From the NCBI RefSeq assembly GCF_033898525.1, contig NZ_JAXAFJ010000001.1, positions 496,001 to 560,000 on the forward strand: a DNA stretch of 64,000 nt, read 5' to 3'. The notes under the pieces were generated by a model. The model was not told the DNA's origin. It did no database searches and saw nothing but the letters and a program-made list of their open reading frames with translations. The position numbers were made by a program, and so were the translations under genes. This DNA is from Flaviflagellibacter rhizophilus. GTDB lineage: Bacteria > Pseudomonadota > Alphaproteobacteria > Rhizobiales > Methylopilaceae. Shown one piece after another: positions 26,759 to 35,697 of this stretch. Position 1 is the first letter of the stretch. Every line of letters begins with the position of its first letter.

Positions 26759-26859
26759 ACATCTGGGCAGCCCGTGCCGTCTTCTTAGGCAACGCCGGAA
26801 GGATCGTCCGAGGCGCATGGCCATGAAGCTGGCACGGCCGTTGCAGGTACTTGTCTGTC

Positions 26860-26958
26860 GCTAGGGTTCCGGCCGTCCTCCACGGTGCTGGTCCGAGAGC
26901 AACACCCCGCCTGGGAGACATCGGGCGGGCACACGGCGGGACAAAAGCCCGGGAGATC
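26860..26958 (+). ncRNA. Guanidine-I (ykkC) riboswitch upstream of guanidine-degradation operon
   Basis: The conserved blocks of the guanidine-I aptamer appear in order: GCTAGGGTTCCG, GCTGGTCCGAGAG, ACACGGCGGGAC and AAAAGCCCGGGAGAT. A variable helix (CCCGCC/GGGCGGG) lies between the second and third blocks. This RNA binds free guanidinium and turns on expression of guanidine handling genes. It lies 74 bases before the TTG start of the first gene of the carboxylase operon. A second copy is on the minus strand at 36870-36957. Confidence 0.95.
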
Positions 26959-27031
26959 TGACCAGCGGATGCGCCGCGAGGTTTGGATTTTCATTCCGGC
27001 CCGTCGCGCTCCATCGCAGTGGAGCAGTTCC

Positions 27032-27802
27032 TTGACCGACACTCGATCCTTCTCAACGTCCGGCTTGCGTGCCAGCCCACCGCCGAATTCCGTGCTCTAC
27101 GAGACGGTGCTCGCGGGCGGCAAGCACTGGTCCTTCACCATGAAGGCGGGCACCGCCCTGCGCCTCATCGACATAGAGGGCGGGGCCAATGCCGGCATGC
27201 TGTTCTACAATCCCGCGAACCTGCTTGAGCGCTACAACGCCCCCGACACGCTGAAGTGCCAGCACACCTTCAAGCTCACGGCCGGCAATTGCCTGTACTC
27301 GGACATGGGTCGCATCTTCTGCTCCATCACCGAGGACAGCATGGGCTGGCACGACAGCGTGTGCGGCAATCTCAGCGCTCGCATGGTGGAGGAGCGCTGG
27401 GGCGCGCGCGACTACCAGCACGACCGCAATGACTGGAAGCAGAACGGCCGCGACAGCTTCCTCGTGGAGGCCGCCAAATACGGGCTCGGAAAGCGCGACC
27501 TCGCCGCCAATGTGAACTGGTTCTCCAAGGTGGCCGTGGAGGATGACGGCACCATCGCCTACGTGCCCGATGCCTCGAAGGCCGGCAACCATGTCGAGCT
27601 GCGCTTCGAGATGGACACGCTCGTCCTCATGCACACCTGCCCGCACCCGCTGAACAAGGCTGAGAGCTATCCCTGGCGGCCCGTGGGCGTGGAATTCCGC
27701 ACGTCTGCTCCCGTCCCGGAGAGCGATGCCTGCCGCCTGTCGAGGCCGGAAAATGCGCGCGGTTTCGAGAATAACCGCCTCTATCACCTGTGCGGCTGCT
27801 GA
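27032..27802 (+). CDS. Carboxyguanidine deiminase subunit / urea amidolyase-associated protein 1 (DUF1989)
   Basis: The likely start is TTG 27032 with GGAG seven bases upstream, giving 256 aa. A longer in-frame reading would run back into the riboswitch. DUF1989 features are YETVLAGGKHWSFTMKAGTALRLIDIEGGANAGMLFYNPANLLERYNAPDTLK, GRIFCSITEDSMGWHDSVCG and HTCPHPLN. The pair of DUF1989 proteins found with biotin-dependent carboxylases under guanidine riboswitches has been characterised as carboxyguanidine deiminase (CgdAB), which converts carboxyguanidine to allophanate and ammonia. The partner gene starts 11 bases downstream. Confidence 0.88.
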   Translation: MTDTRSFSTSGLRASPPPNSVLYETVLAGGKHWSFTMKAGTALRLIDIEGGANAGMLFYNPANLLERYNAPDTLKCQHTFKLTAGNCLYSDMGRIFCSITEDSMGWHDSVCGNLSARMVEERWGARDYQHDRNDWKQNGRDSFLVEAAKYGLGKRDLAANVNWFSKVAVEDDGTIAYVPDASKAGNHVELRFEMDTLVLMHTCPHPLNKAESYPWRPVGVEFRTSAPVPESDACRLSRPENARGFENNRLYHLCGC

Positions 27803-27813
27803 GGGAGCGCGTC

Positions 27814-28473
27814 ATGAACACGGAAAGCACCCTCAACCCCGCCCAAGCCATGTACCGCCAGACGGTACCGGCAGGTGACTACTGGCTGCATATTGTGAAG
27901 CGCGGCGAAACCCTCCGCATCGTGGACCTGGAAGGCAATCAGGCCGCCGACACACTGTTCTTCAGCGCGGAAAATCCCGGCGAGCGCTACAGCGCCACCG
28001 ACACGATCCGCGAACAGGGCAACATCTTCCTCGGCACGGGCACGCGCATCCTGTCCGACGAGGGCAATGCCATGCTCACCATCACCGCCGACACCGTCGG
28101 GCGGCACGACACCGTGGGCGGTGCCTGCTCCACCGAGGCCAACACCGTGCGCTACGATCTGGAAAAGCGCACCATGCACGCCTGTCGCGACAGCTGGATG
28201 CTGGCCGTGGCCGAGCATCCGGAGTTCGGCCTGACCAAGCGCGACATCACCCACAACATCAACTTCTTCATGAACGTGCCGGTGACCTCGGAAGGCGGGC
28301 TGACCTTTGCCGATGGCCTCAGCGCGCCGGGCAAGTATGTGGAGATGCGCGCGGAGATGTCCGTCATCGTCCTGATCTCGAACTGCCCGCAGCTCAACAA
28401 CCCTTGCAATGCCTACAATCCGACCCCGGTCGAGCTCCTGATCTGGGACGCGCCCGCCATGGCGGAGGCGTGA
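27814..28473 (+). CDS. Carboxyguanidine deiminase subunit / urea amidolyase-associated protein 2 (DUF1989)
   Basis: This 219-aa protein starts at ATG 27814 with GGGAGCG upstream. It is the second DUF1989 protein of the pair, with GDYWLHIVKRGETLRIVDLEGNQAADTLFFSAENPGERYSATDTIREQGN, GRHDTVGGACSTEANTVRY and the final SNCPQLNNPCNAYNPTPVELLIWD. The two proteins align with each other along most of their length, suggesting duplication and a heteromeric enzyme. It lies 7 bases before the carboxylase gene in an operon driven by the guanidine-I riboswitch. Confidence 0.88.
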   Translation: MNTESTLNPAQAMYRQTVPAGDYWLHIVKRGETLRIVDLEGNQAADTLFFSAENPGERYSATDTIREQGNIFLGTGTRILSDEGNAMLTITADTVGRHDTVGGACSTEANTVRYDLEKRTMHACRDSWMLAVAEHPEFGLTKRDITHNINFFMNVPVTSEGGLTFADGLSAPGKYVEMRAEMSVIVLISNCPQLNNPCNAYNPTPVELLIWDAPAMAEA

Positions 28474-28480
28474 GGCCGCC

Positions 28481-31400
28481 ATGTTCCGCAAGGTCCTGAT
28501 CGCAAATCGCGGCGCCATCGCGTGCCGCATCATCCGCACGCTCGACCGCATGGGCGTAGCCTCCGTCGCTGTCTATTCGGAAGCGGACCGGCACTCCCTG
28601 CACGTGTCTCGGGCCACCGAAGCCGTCTGCATCGGCCCAGCCCCTGCCGCGCAGAGCTACCTGAACGCCGAGGCCATCCTTGATGCTGCCAGGCGCACAG
28701 GCGCCGAGGCCATCCACCCCGGCTACGGCTTCCTCTCCGAGAACCCGGACTTCGCGGCAGCCTGCGCAGCCGCTGGCATCGCCTTCATCGGCCCGGGCCC
28801 GGAGCACATGCGCGCTTTCGGGCTGAAGCACCGCGCCCGCGAACTGGCGGAAGCGGCGGGCGTGCCACTGGCGCCCGGCGGCGGGCTGATCGCGGATGTG
28901 GACGCCGCCCGCGCGGAGGCCGAGCGCATCGGCTATCCGGTCATGATCAAGAGCACCGCCGGCGGCGGCGGCATCGGCCTTCAGCTCTGCCGCACGGCAG
29001 AGGAGATCGGCCCGCTTTTCGAGCGCGTGACGCGCCTCGCCGGCAACAATTTCAAGGATGCGGGCGTCTTCCTCGAAAAGTTCGTGGAACGCGGCCGCCA
29101 CATCGAGGTGCAGATTTTCGGTGACGGCGCAGGCCGCGTGCTGGCGCTGGGCGAGCGGGACTGCTCCGCGCAGCGACGCAACCAGAAGGTCGTGGAGGAA
29201 ACACCCGCGCCCGGCCTCACGGACGAGCAGCGCGCCGCTCTATTCGCCATCGCAGAGCGGCTCGGCGAAAGCGTGTCCTACGCCAATGCCGGCACCGTCG
29301 AATTCCTCTACGACGTGGACGCGGGCGCCTTCTATTTCCTTGAGGTGAACACCCGCCTGCAGGTGGAGCACGGCGTCACCGAGGAGGTGACGGGCATCGA
29401 TCTCGTGGAGTGGATGGTGCGGCAGGCAGCGGGCGAGGACGTGCCGCTGGAGCGCCGGCCGGAGCCGAAGGGCCATTCCATACAGGTGCGCCTCTATGCG
29501 GAGGATCCGGGCCGGGCGTTCCGCCCCAGCGCCGGCCTGCTGACGCATGTGCGCTTCCCGGATGCCCGGGTCGAGACCTGGGTCAAGGCCGGCACGGAGG
29601 TGCCGCCCTTCTACGATCCCATGATCGCCAAGCTCATCGTCCATGGCTCGGACCGCAGGGATGCCTTGGCGAAGCTCGCGACGGCGTTGGACCAAACCGA
29701 ACTGGCCGGCATCGAGACCAATCTCGATTATCTCCGCTATCTGGCGGTGCTGCCTGCCCTTGAGCGGGGCGAGATCACCACCCGCACCTTGGAGGGACTG
29801 GACTACCGCCCTTCAACGATCGAGGTCATCAGCGGAGGCACCCAGACCACGGTGCAGGACTGGCCGGGCCGCACGGGCTACTGGTCCGTGGGCGTGCCCC
29901 CGTCGGGGCCGATGGACCACCTGTCGTTCCGCCTCGCCAACCGCTCCCTCGGGAATGCGGCGGATGCGGCGGCGCTGGAACTCACCCTCTCCGGACCAAC
30001 GCTACGCTTCGACCGCGCAACGACCATGTGCCTGACGGGGGCCGCCATGCCCGCCACGCTCGACGGACAGCCGGTGCCGTTCTGGGAGCCCGTGCCTGTC
30101 GGGGCAGGGCAAGTGCTGGCGATCGGCAGCGCCACGGAGGCCGGCACTCGCGCCTATCTGGCGGTGGCCGGCGGCTTTCAGGTGCCGGCCTATCTAGGCT
30201 CGCGCGCCACCTTCACGCTGGGCAAGTTCGGCGGCCATGGCGGGCGTGCGCTGCTGCCGGGCGATGTGCTGCATATCACCGGCGCCCAGCCAACAGACTT
30301 TGCCGCGATCCCCGAGGAGTTGCGTCCCACCCTCACGCGCGACTGGCAGATCGGCGTGCTCTACGGCCCCCACGGAGCGCCGGACTTCTTCACCGACTAC
30401 GACATCACCACTCTGTTCGCGACGGACTGGGAGGTGCACTACAATTCCAACCGCACCGGCGTTCGGCTCATTGGCCCCAAGCCGCAATGGGCGCGCACAG
30501 ATGGCGGCGAGGCGGGCCTGCACCCCTCCAACATCCACGACAACGCCTATGCCATCGGCGCGGTGGATTTTACCGGCGACATGCCGGTGATCCTCGGACC
30601 CGACGGGCCGAGCCTCGGCGGCTTCGTCTGCCCCGTCACCATCGTGCAGGCCGAAATCTGGAAGATGGGGCAGCTCTCGCCCGGCGACCGGGTGCGCTTC
30701 GTGCGCCTCGATCCGCGCGTGGCCGATCAGGCGGAGGCCGACCAGACCGCCAGCATCGACGCGCTCGCACCGGTTGAGGCGGCTCCGGTCGGCGACGCCG
30801 GCCCGGACGCTGCGGTGCTGCTGACGCGCGCGGCCCGGGGTGAGAACCCGGCCGTGGTCTACCGCCGGCAGGGCGACCGCTATCTGCTGGTGGAATATGG
30901 ACCACTGGTGCTGGACCTCGACCTGCGCTTCCGCGTCCATGCGCTGATGCTGGAAGTGGAGCGCCGCGAGCCTTCGGGGATCGTGGACCTGACACCCGGC
31001 ATCCGCTCGCTGCAGGTGCACTACGATCCCGAACACCTGCCCCTCGGCGCGCTTCTCGCGCTGTTGCAGGAGGCGGAGGACGCCCTGCCCTCCATAGACG
31101 ACATGGAGGTGGAGACGCGGATTGTCCACATGCCCTTGTCGTGGGACGACGAGCAGACCCAGCTCGCCATCCGCAAATACACCCAGTCGGTGCGGCCGGA
31201 CGCGCCGTGGGCGCCGTCGAACATCGAGTTCATCCGCCGCATCAACGGGCTCGACAGCGTCGAGGACGTGAAGCGCATCGTGTTCGAGGCCAGCTATCTG
31301 GTGCTGGGTCTCGGCGACGTCTATCTCGGCGCGCCGGTGGCGACCCCGCTCGACCCGCGCCACCGCCTCGTCACCACCAAGTACAATCCGGCCCGCACAT

Positions 31401-32071
31401 GGACGCCGGAAAATGCAGTTGGCATCGGCGGCGCCTATCTGTGCGTCTATGGCATGGAGGGACCCGGCGGCTACCAGTTCGTGGGCCGCACCTCTCAGGT
31501 CTGGAACGCGTGGCGCAGCACGGCGGAGTTCGAACGCGGCAAGCCGTGGCTGCTGCGCTTCTTCGACCAGATCCGGTTCTACGAGGTCTCACATGAGGAG
31601 CTCATGCGCTTCAGGGACGACTTCCCGCACGGAAAAGTCGGTCTTCGCATCACGACCGAACGCTTCAGGCTGGCGGACTACCGCCGCTTCCTCGCCGAGA
31701 ATACAGAGGGCATCGCAGCCTTCAAGACGACCCAGCAGAACGCCTTCGAGGAGGAGCGCGCCCGCTGGGAAGCCTCCGGACAGGCCGTGTTCATGGAACG
31801 AGAGCCGGAGCCTGAAGAGGACGAGCATGCGTTGCCGCCGGGCGGCAGCGCCGTGCCGAGCCCCATTCCCGGCAGCGTCTGGAAGATAAACGTCGCGCCG
31901 GGAGACCGTGTGTCGGCCGGCGACGTGCTAATCGTGGTGGAAGCCATGAAGATGGAAATCGAGGTCAAGGCGCCGGCCAATGGCGTGGTGCATGAACTGC
32001 GCTGCGTAGAAGGCCGAGCCATTTCGCTGGGGCAGACCCTGGCCGTCCTGATGCCGGAGAAAGCCGCATGA
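28481..32071 (+). CDS. Biotin-dependent guanidine/urea carboxylase
   Basis: This 1196-aa multidomain enzyme has, in order, a biotin carboxylase half (about 1-450: KVLIANRGAIACRIIRTL, HPGYGFLSENPDFA, EVNTRLQVEHGVTEEVTGIDLVEWM), a KipA-like domain (about 450-770: GTQTTVQDWPGRTGYW, GPPSGPMDHLSFRLAN), a KipI-like domain (about 800-1020) and a C-terminal biotinyl domain with VVEAMKMEIEV (Lys1157 biotinylated). Annotation as urea carboxylase is usual. The riboswitch and DUF1989 neighbours point to guanidine as physiological substrate, giving carboxyguanidine from guanidine, bicarbonate and ATP. It overlaps the allophanate hydrolase gene by ATGA. Confidence 0.92.
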   Translation: MFRKVLIANRGAIACRIIRTLDRMGVASVAVYSEADRHSLHVSRATEAVCIGPAPAAQSYLNAEAILDAARRTGAEAIHPGYGFLSENPDFAAACAAAGIAFIGPGPEHMRAFGLKHRARELAEAAGVPLAPGGGLIADVDAARAEAERIGYPVMIKSTAGGGGIGLQLCRTAEEIGPLFERVTRLAGNNFKDAGVFLEKFVERGRHIEVQIFGDGAGRVLALGERDCSAQRRNQKVVEETPAPGLTDEQRAALFAIAERLGESVSYANAGTVEFLYDVDAGAFYFLEVNTRLQVEHGVTEEVTGIDLVEWMVRQAAGEDVPLERRPEPKGHSIQVRLYAEDPGRAFRPSAGLLTHVRFPDARVETWVKAGTEVPPFYDPMIAKLIVHGSDRRDALAKLATALDQTELAGIETNLDYLRYLAVLPALERGEITTRTLEGLDYRPSTIEVISGGTQTTVQDWPGRTGYWSVGVPPSGPMDHLSFRLANRSLGNAADAAALELTLSGPTLRFDRATTMCLTGAAMPATLDGQPVPFWEPVPVGAGQVLAIGSATEAGTRAYLAVAGGFQVPAYLGSRATFTLGKFGGHGGRALLPGDVLHITGAQPTDFAAIPEELRPTLTRDWQIGVLYGPHGAPDFFTDYDITTLFATDWEVHYNSNRTGVRLIGPKPQWARTDGGEAGLHPSNIHDNAYAIGAVDFTGDMPVILGPDGPSLGGFVCPVTIVQAEIWKMGQLSPGDRVRFVRLDPRVADQAEADQTASIDALAPVEAAPVGDAGPDAAVLLTRAARGENPAVVYRRQGDRYLLVEYGPLVLDLDLRFRVHALMLEVERREPSGIVDLTPGIRSLQVHYDPEHLPLGALLALLQEAEDALPSIDDMEVETRIVHMPLSWDDEQTQLAIRKYTQSVRPDAPWAPSNIEFIRRINGLDSVEDVKRIVFEASYLVLGLGDVYLGAPVATPLDPRHRLVTTKYNPARTWTPENAVGIGGAYLCVYGMEGPGGYQFVGRTSQVWNAWRSTAEFERGKPWLLRFFDQIRFYEVSHEELMRFRDDFPHGKVGLRITTERFRLADYRRFLAENTEGIAAFKTTQQNAFEEERARWEASGQAVFMEREPEPEEDEHALPPGGSAVPSPIPGSVWKINVAPGDRVSAGDVLIVVEAMKMEIEVKAPANGVVHELRCVEGRAISLGQTLAVLMPEKAA

Positions 32072-33864
32072 ACCGCCCCATCGACCTCGCCGCCCTCGCC
32101 GCGGCCTATGCCGGCGGGCTCGATCCCGCGGACCTCGTCCGGGACATCCGCGCCTCGATCGTCGCCGGCGGCGAACGTCCGGTCTGGATCACGCTGGTTC
32201 CGGAGGAAGACCTTCTGGACAGGTGCAAGGCCATAACGGCCGCCCGTGTGGCAGGGCAGAGCCTGCCCTTGTTCGGCGTGCCGTTCGCGGCGAAGGACAA
32301 TATCGACGTGGCCGGCCTGCCCACCACGGCAGGCTGCCCCGACTTCGCGTTCGTGCCGGAGCGTTCCGCCAATGTAATCGAGCGGCTGGAAGCCGCCGGC
32401 GCCATCCTCATCGGCAAGACGAACCTCGACCAGTTCGCCACCGGGCTTAACGGCACGCGCTCGCCCTTCGGCATTCCCTCCTGCGTGTTCGACGCGGATT
32501 ATGTGTCGGGTGGATCGAGCTCCGGTTCGGCGGTGGCTGTTGCCTCTGGTCTCGTCAGCTTTTCACTCGGCACCGACACCGCCGGCTCCGGGCGCGTGCC
32601 GGCCAGCTTCAACAACATTGTCGGCCTCAAGCCGACCAAGGGGCTGATCTCCACGCGGGGTGTCCTGCCGGCCTGCCGCAGCCAGGACGTGGTGTCGGTC
32701 TTCGCCGGCTCCGTCGATGATGCGCTCGCGGTGACGGAGATCGCCGGCGGCTATGACGCCGAGGACATCTACTCCCGCCACGCGCCAGCCGCGACCTTTG
32801 CCGGCGCGGAGTGGGAGCCCGGCTTTCGCTTCGGTGTGCCGGACACCCCCGACTTCTTCGGCGACGCCGAGGCGGAAAGGCTGTTCCATCGGAGCGTTGC
32901 CCATCTGGAAGCGCTTGGCGGCACTGCCGTGCCGTTCAATCTCGCGCTGTTCCAGGACGCGGCCCAGTTGCTCTATGCCGGCCCCTGGGTCGCCGAGCGG
33001 CTGGCCGCCATCAAGGGCTTCGCGCGCACGAAGCCGGAGAGCATCCACGAGGTCGTGCGCGGCATCATTCTCGGGGCCGACAAGTACAGCGCGGTCGATG
33101 CCTTCGAAGGTCAGTACAAGCTGGCGGAACTCACTCGCCGCGCGGAGGCCGAGTGGGCCCGCATGGACGTGATGCTGCTGCCTACCGCCGGCACCATCTA
33201 CACCATCGCGGACATGCTGGCGGATCCGGTGCGCCTGAACTCCAACCTTGGCGCCTACACCAATTTCGTGAACCTGATGGATCTTTCCGCCATCGCCGTT
33301 CCCGCAGGCTTCCGGCCGAACGGCCTGCCATTCGGCGTCACGCTGATCGGGCACGCGTTCGAGGATGGCGCCATCGCAGCCCTTGCCGATCGCCTGCACC
33401 GGCGCCTTGGCCAGCCGTCGGTCGGCAATACAGGGCATCCCTTGCCCGCCCTTACGGCGCGGCCCGCATCGCGCACCGGCCATGTCGAGCTTGCCGTGGT
33501 CGGCGCGCATCTGATGGGGCAGCCGCTCAACCACCAGCTTACCTCGCGGGGTGCGCATCTCGTCTGCGCCACCCGCACCGCTCCCGGCTACCGCCTCTAT
33601 GCGCTGTCCGGCACCACGCCGCCGAAGCCCGGCCTAGCCTACGACGGGGAAGGCGCGGGGCTCATCGAGGTCGAGGTTTGGAGCATGCCGGCAACCGCCT
33701 TCGGCAGCTTCGTCGCGGAAATCCCGCCGCCGCTGGGCATCGGCACCCTGACCCTGGAAGACGGGGCGCAGGTAAAGGGCTTCATCTGCGAGCCGCACGC
33801 CTTGTCATCAGCCACCGACATCACGGTGCATGGCGGCTGGCGCGCTTATCTTGGCGCCCAGTAG
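32068..33864 (+). CDS. atzF: Allophanate hydrolase
   Basis: This 598-aa protein starts at ATG 32068 overlapping the carboxylase stop. The N-terminal amidase-signature domain has Lys76 in GVPFAAKDNID and the serine cluster in VSGGSSSGSAVAVASG, giving the Ser-cisSer-Lys triad, followed by GTDTAGSGRVPASFNNIVGLKPTKGLISTRG. The C-terminal domain (about 470-598: LAVVGAHLMGQPLNHQLTSRGA, YDGEGAGLIEVEVWSMP) is the second domain typical of full-length AtzF. It hydrolyses allophanate to ammonia and CO2, the last step of guanidine or urea-amidolyase degradation. It is the last gene of the riboswitch-controlled operon. Confidence 0.93.
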   Translation: MNRPIDLAALAAAYAGGLDPADLVRDIRASIVAGGERPVWITLVPEEDLLDRCKAITAARVAGQSLPLFGVPFAAKDNIDVAGLPTTAGCPDFAFVPERSANVIERLEAAGAILIGKTNLDQFATGLNGTRSPFGIPSCVFDADYVSGGSSSGSAVAVASGLVSFSLGTDTAGSGRVPASFNNIVGLKPTKGLISTRGVLPACRSQDVVSVFAGSVDDALAVTEIAGGYDAEDIYSRHAPAATFAGAEWEPGFRFGVPDTPDFFGDAEAERLFHRSVAHLEALGGTAVPFNLALFQDAAQLLYAGPWVAERLAAIKGFARTKPESIHEVVRGIILGADKYSAVDAFEGQYKLAELTRRAEAEWARMDVMLLPTAGTIYTIADMLADPVRLNSNLGAYTNFVNLMDLSAIAVPAGFRPNGLPFGVTLIGHAFEDGAIAALADRLHRRLGQPSVGNTGHPLPALTARPASRTGHVELAVVGAHLMGQPLNHQLTSRGAHLVCATRTAPGYRLYALSGTTPPKPGLAYDGEGAGLIEVEVWSMPATAFGSFVAEIPPPLGIGTLTLEDGAQVKGFICEPHALSSATDITVHGGWRAYLGAQ

Positions 33865-33917
33865 AACCGGCTCTGCGCCACGTTGGTGGAGCTCTCTACC
33901 ACCGGACGCTGAAACGT

Positions 33918-33991
33918 ATGGGTCCCGGCCTTCGCCGGGACCCCCTGAACTCGAGGAACCTTCGCGCGTCCCGGCGAAGGCCGGGACCCAT
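33918..33991. repeat. REP-like inverted repeat between convergent guanidine operons
   Basis: Two perfectly complementary 24-base arms (33918-33941 and 33968-33991) are separated by 26 bases. Each arm is itself a hairpin (GTCCCGGC, loop CTTC, GCCGGGAC). Such CCCGGCCTTCGCCGGG elements are dispersed repeats in many alphaproteobacteria. It lies 54 bases after the allophanate hydrolase stop and 59 bases from the ABC transporter stop, so it may end or protect both transcripts. Confidence 0.8.
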
Positions 33992-34050
33992 GCCCTCCGA
34001 GACGCGGTTGAAGCTCAGGGAGCGCCGCACGCCACGCTGGCCCACTCAAA

Positions 34051-34824
34051 TCACCCCGCCTCGGATTTCACCCGCAGCCGCTCCATCAGATCACGCCGTT
34101 CCGCCTTCGCGTTCAGCGGCAGGTCGTAGGTGATGTTGGCCCCATAGGCGCCAGGTGCCTGCGGGTCGCGCCGCACCTTATCGAAGGCCAGCACCCGGGT
34201 CGCCAGCGCGAATCCCTCCTTCACGTCGTGCGTGACCATGAACACGGTCATGCCGTTCTCGCGCCACAGCCGGCGCACCAGTTCGTACATCTGGACCTTG
34301 GTGCCGGCGTCGAGCGCGCCGAACGGCTCGTCCAGCAGCAGAACCTTCGGGCGGCGCACCAGCGTCTGGGCGATGGCCAGGCGCTGCTGCATGCCGCCGG
34401 AAAGCTCGCCCGGATATTTGTCCACGCTGTCGCGCAGGCCGACCTCCTCGATCACGGCGTTCGCCTCGGGCACCGAGGCGCGGCGGCGCGCGCCGAACAG
34501 CTTGCCGAGCAGCGGCGAACGCTCGAATTCGAGGCCCAGCAACACGTTCTCCAGAACGGTCAGATGCGGGAACACCGAATAGCGCTGGAACACCACGCCA
34601 CGGTCAGGTCCCGGTTCCTTCGGCAGGGGCGCGCCGTCCAGCGTGACGGTGCCGCGCGTGGGCTGCTCCATGCCGAGCATCATCCGCAGGAAGGTGGTCT
34701 TGCCGCAGCCGGAGGGCCCGATCAGCGCGCAGAACTCACCGGAGGGCACGGAGAGGTTGATGCGCTCCAGCACCACCTGATCCCCGTACTCCTTCCACAG
34801 ATTGCGGATCTCGACGGCGCTCAT
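34051..34824 (-). CDS. ABC transporter ATP-binding protein (NitT/TauT type), predicted guanidine importer
   Basis: This 257-aa ATPase starts at ATG 34824, overlapping the permease stop by ATGA. It shows Walker A GPSGCGKTT, the Q-loop VVFQRYSVFPHLTVLENV, the signature LSGGMQQRLAIAQTLVRRPKVLLLDEPFGALDA with Walker B, and H-loop MVTHDVKEGFALATR. It powers the importer made with the permease and binding protein upstream. The operon is preceded by a guanidine-I riboswitch on the same strand, which argues for guanidine or a guanidine-derived cation as substrate. Homologs are often named nitrate, sulfonate or urea transporters. Confidence 0.93.
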   Translation of the reverse strand: MSAVEIRNLWKEYGDQVVLERINLSVPSGEFCALIGPSGCGKTTFLRMMLGMEQPTRGTVTLDGAPLPKEPGPDRGVVFQRYSVFPHLTVLENVLLGLEFERSPLLGKLFGARRRASVPEANAVIEEVGLRDSVDKYPGELSGGMQQRLAIAQTLVRRPKVLLLDEPFGALDAGTKVQMYELVRRLWRENGMTVFMVTHDVKEGFALATRVLAFDKVRRDPQAPGAYGANITYDLPLNAKAERRDLMERLRVKSEAG

Positions 34825-35639
34825 CGCGCGTTCCTCGCAAGCCAGGGGAAGCAGCGGGCGTTCAGCAGCCGCAGCAGGAAATCGATGAGGAAGGCCAGCA
34901 GCGTAATCCACGCGACGTAGGGAAGGATCACGTCCATCGCGAGATATCGGCGGACGAGAAAGATGCGGTAGCCGAGCCCGTTGGTGGCGGCGATAGCCTC
35001 CGCCGAGATCAGGAACAACCATGCGGGACCGAGCGAAAGCCGCACGGAATCGATAAGGCGCGGCAGCATCTGCGGCAGCACCACGCGCACGATGATCTGC
35101 CATGTGGAGGCGCCGAGCGTCTGCGCCTTGATGACGAGTTCGCCCGGCATCTCCAGCACGCGCGCCGAGAGATCGCGGATCAGGAAGGGCGCGACGCCGA
35201 TGACGATCAGCATCACCTTCGACAACTCATCCAGCCCGAACGTGATGAACAGGATCGGCAGGATCGCCATGGGCGGAATAAGCGAGAGCACCGCCACGAG
35301 CGGCGCAAACACCGCCCGCACATAGGGCAGCACCCCGATCAAAATGCCGAAGACGAGGCCGGCCAGAGTGGCAATGCCGAGCCCGAGGCCGAGGCGCGTC
35401 AGGCTCGCCGCCGTGTCCGCCCAGAGCAGGTACTGTCCGCTGCGTGCATCAGGCTCGAAAGCCATGCGCTGGATGGCGGCGGCGAAGCTGGAGAACGCCG
35501 GCAGCAGCTTGTCGTTCGGGTTCTCCGCCAGCCGCGCCCCCGAGGCCACGAGATAGACCAGCAGCAGGAGCACGAAAGGCAGCGCGCCCAAAAGAAAGGA
35601 CGCGCCGCGATCAGGCTTGAGGTTGATAAGGCGCCGCAT
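34821..35639 (-). CDS. ABC transporter permease (NitT/TauT type), predicted guanidine importer
   Basis: The likely start is ATG 35639 with GAGAG upstream, with an in-frame GTG one codon earlier as alternative. About six helices are visible. The permease EAA-type loop reads ETLGAS in variant form as KAQTLGASTWQIIVRVVLPQMLPRLIDSVRLSLGPAWLFLISAE. It forms the membrane channel of the importer. It is the middle gene of a three-gene unit, 58 bases below the binding-protein gene. Confidence 0.92.
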   Translation of the reverse strand: MRRLINLKPDRGASFLLGALPFVLLLLVYLVASGARLAENPNDKLLPAFSSFAAAIQRMAFEPDARSGQYLLWADTAASLTRLGLGLGIATLAGLVFGILIGVLPYVRAVFAPLVAVLSLIPPMAILPILFITFGLDELSKVMLIVIGVAPFLIRDLSARVLEMPGELVIKAQTLGASTWQIIVRVVLPQMLPRLIDSVRLSLGPAWLFLISAEAIAATNGLGYRIFLVRRYLAMDVILPYVAWITLLAFLIDFLLRLLNARCFPWLARNAR

Positions 35640-35697
35640 CACATCTCTCGCCGAACGAGGTCAGAGCGGCGCGGCACCGTGGCGCCGCGCCTGATCC

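Noticed and set aside
33918..33991. CRISPR-like repeat
   Set aside because: Only two arms in inverted orientation, no spacer array and no cas genes; it is a REP-type hairpin element.
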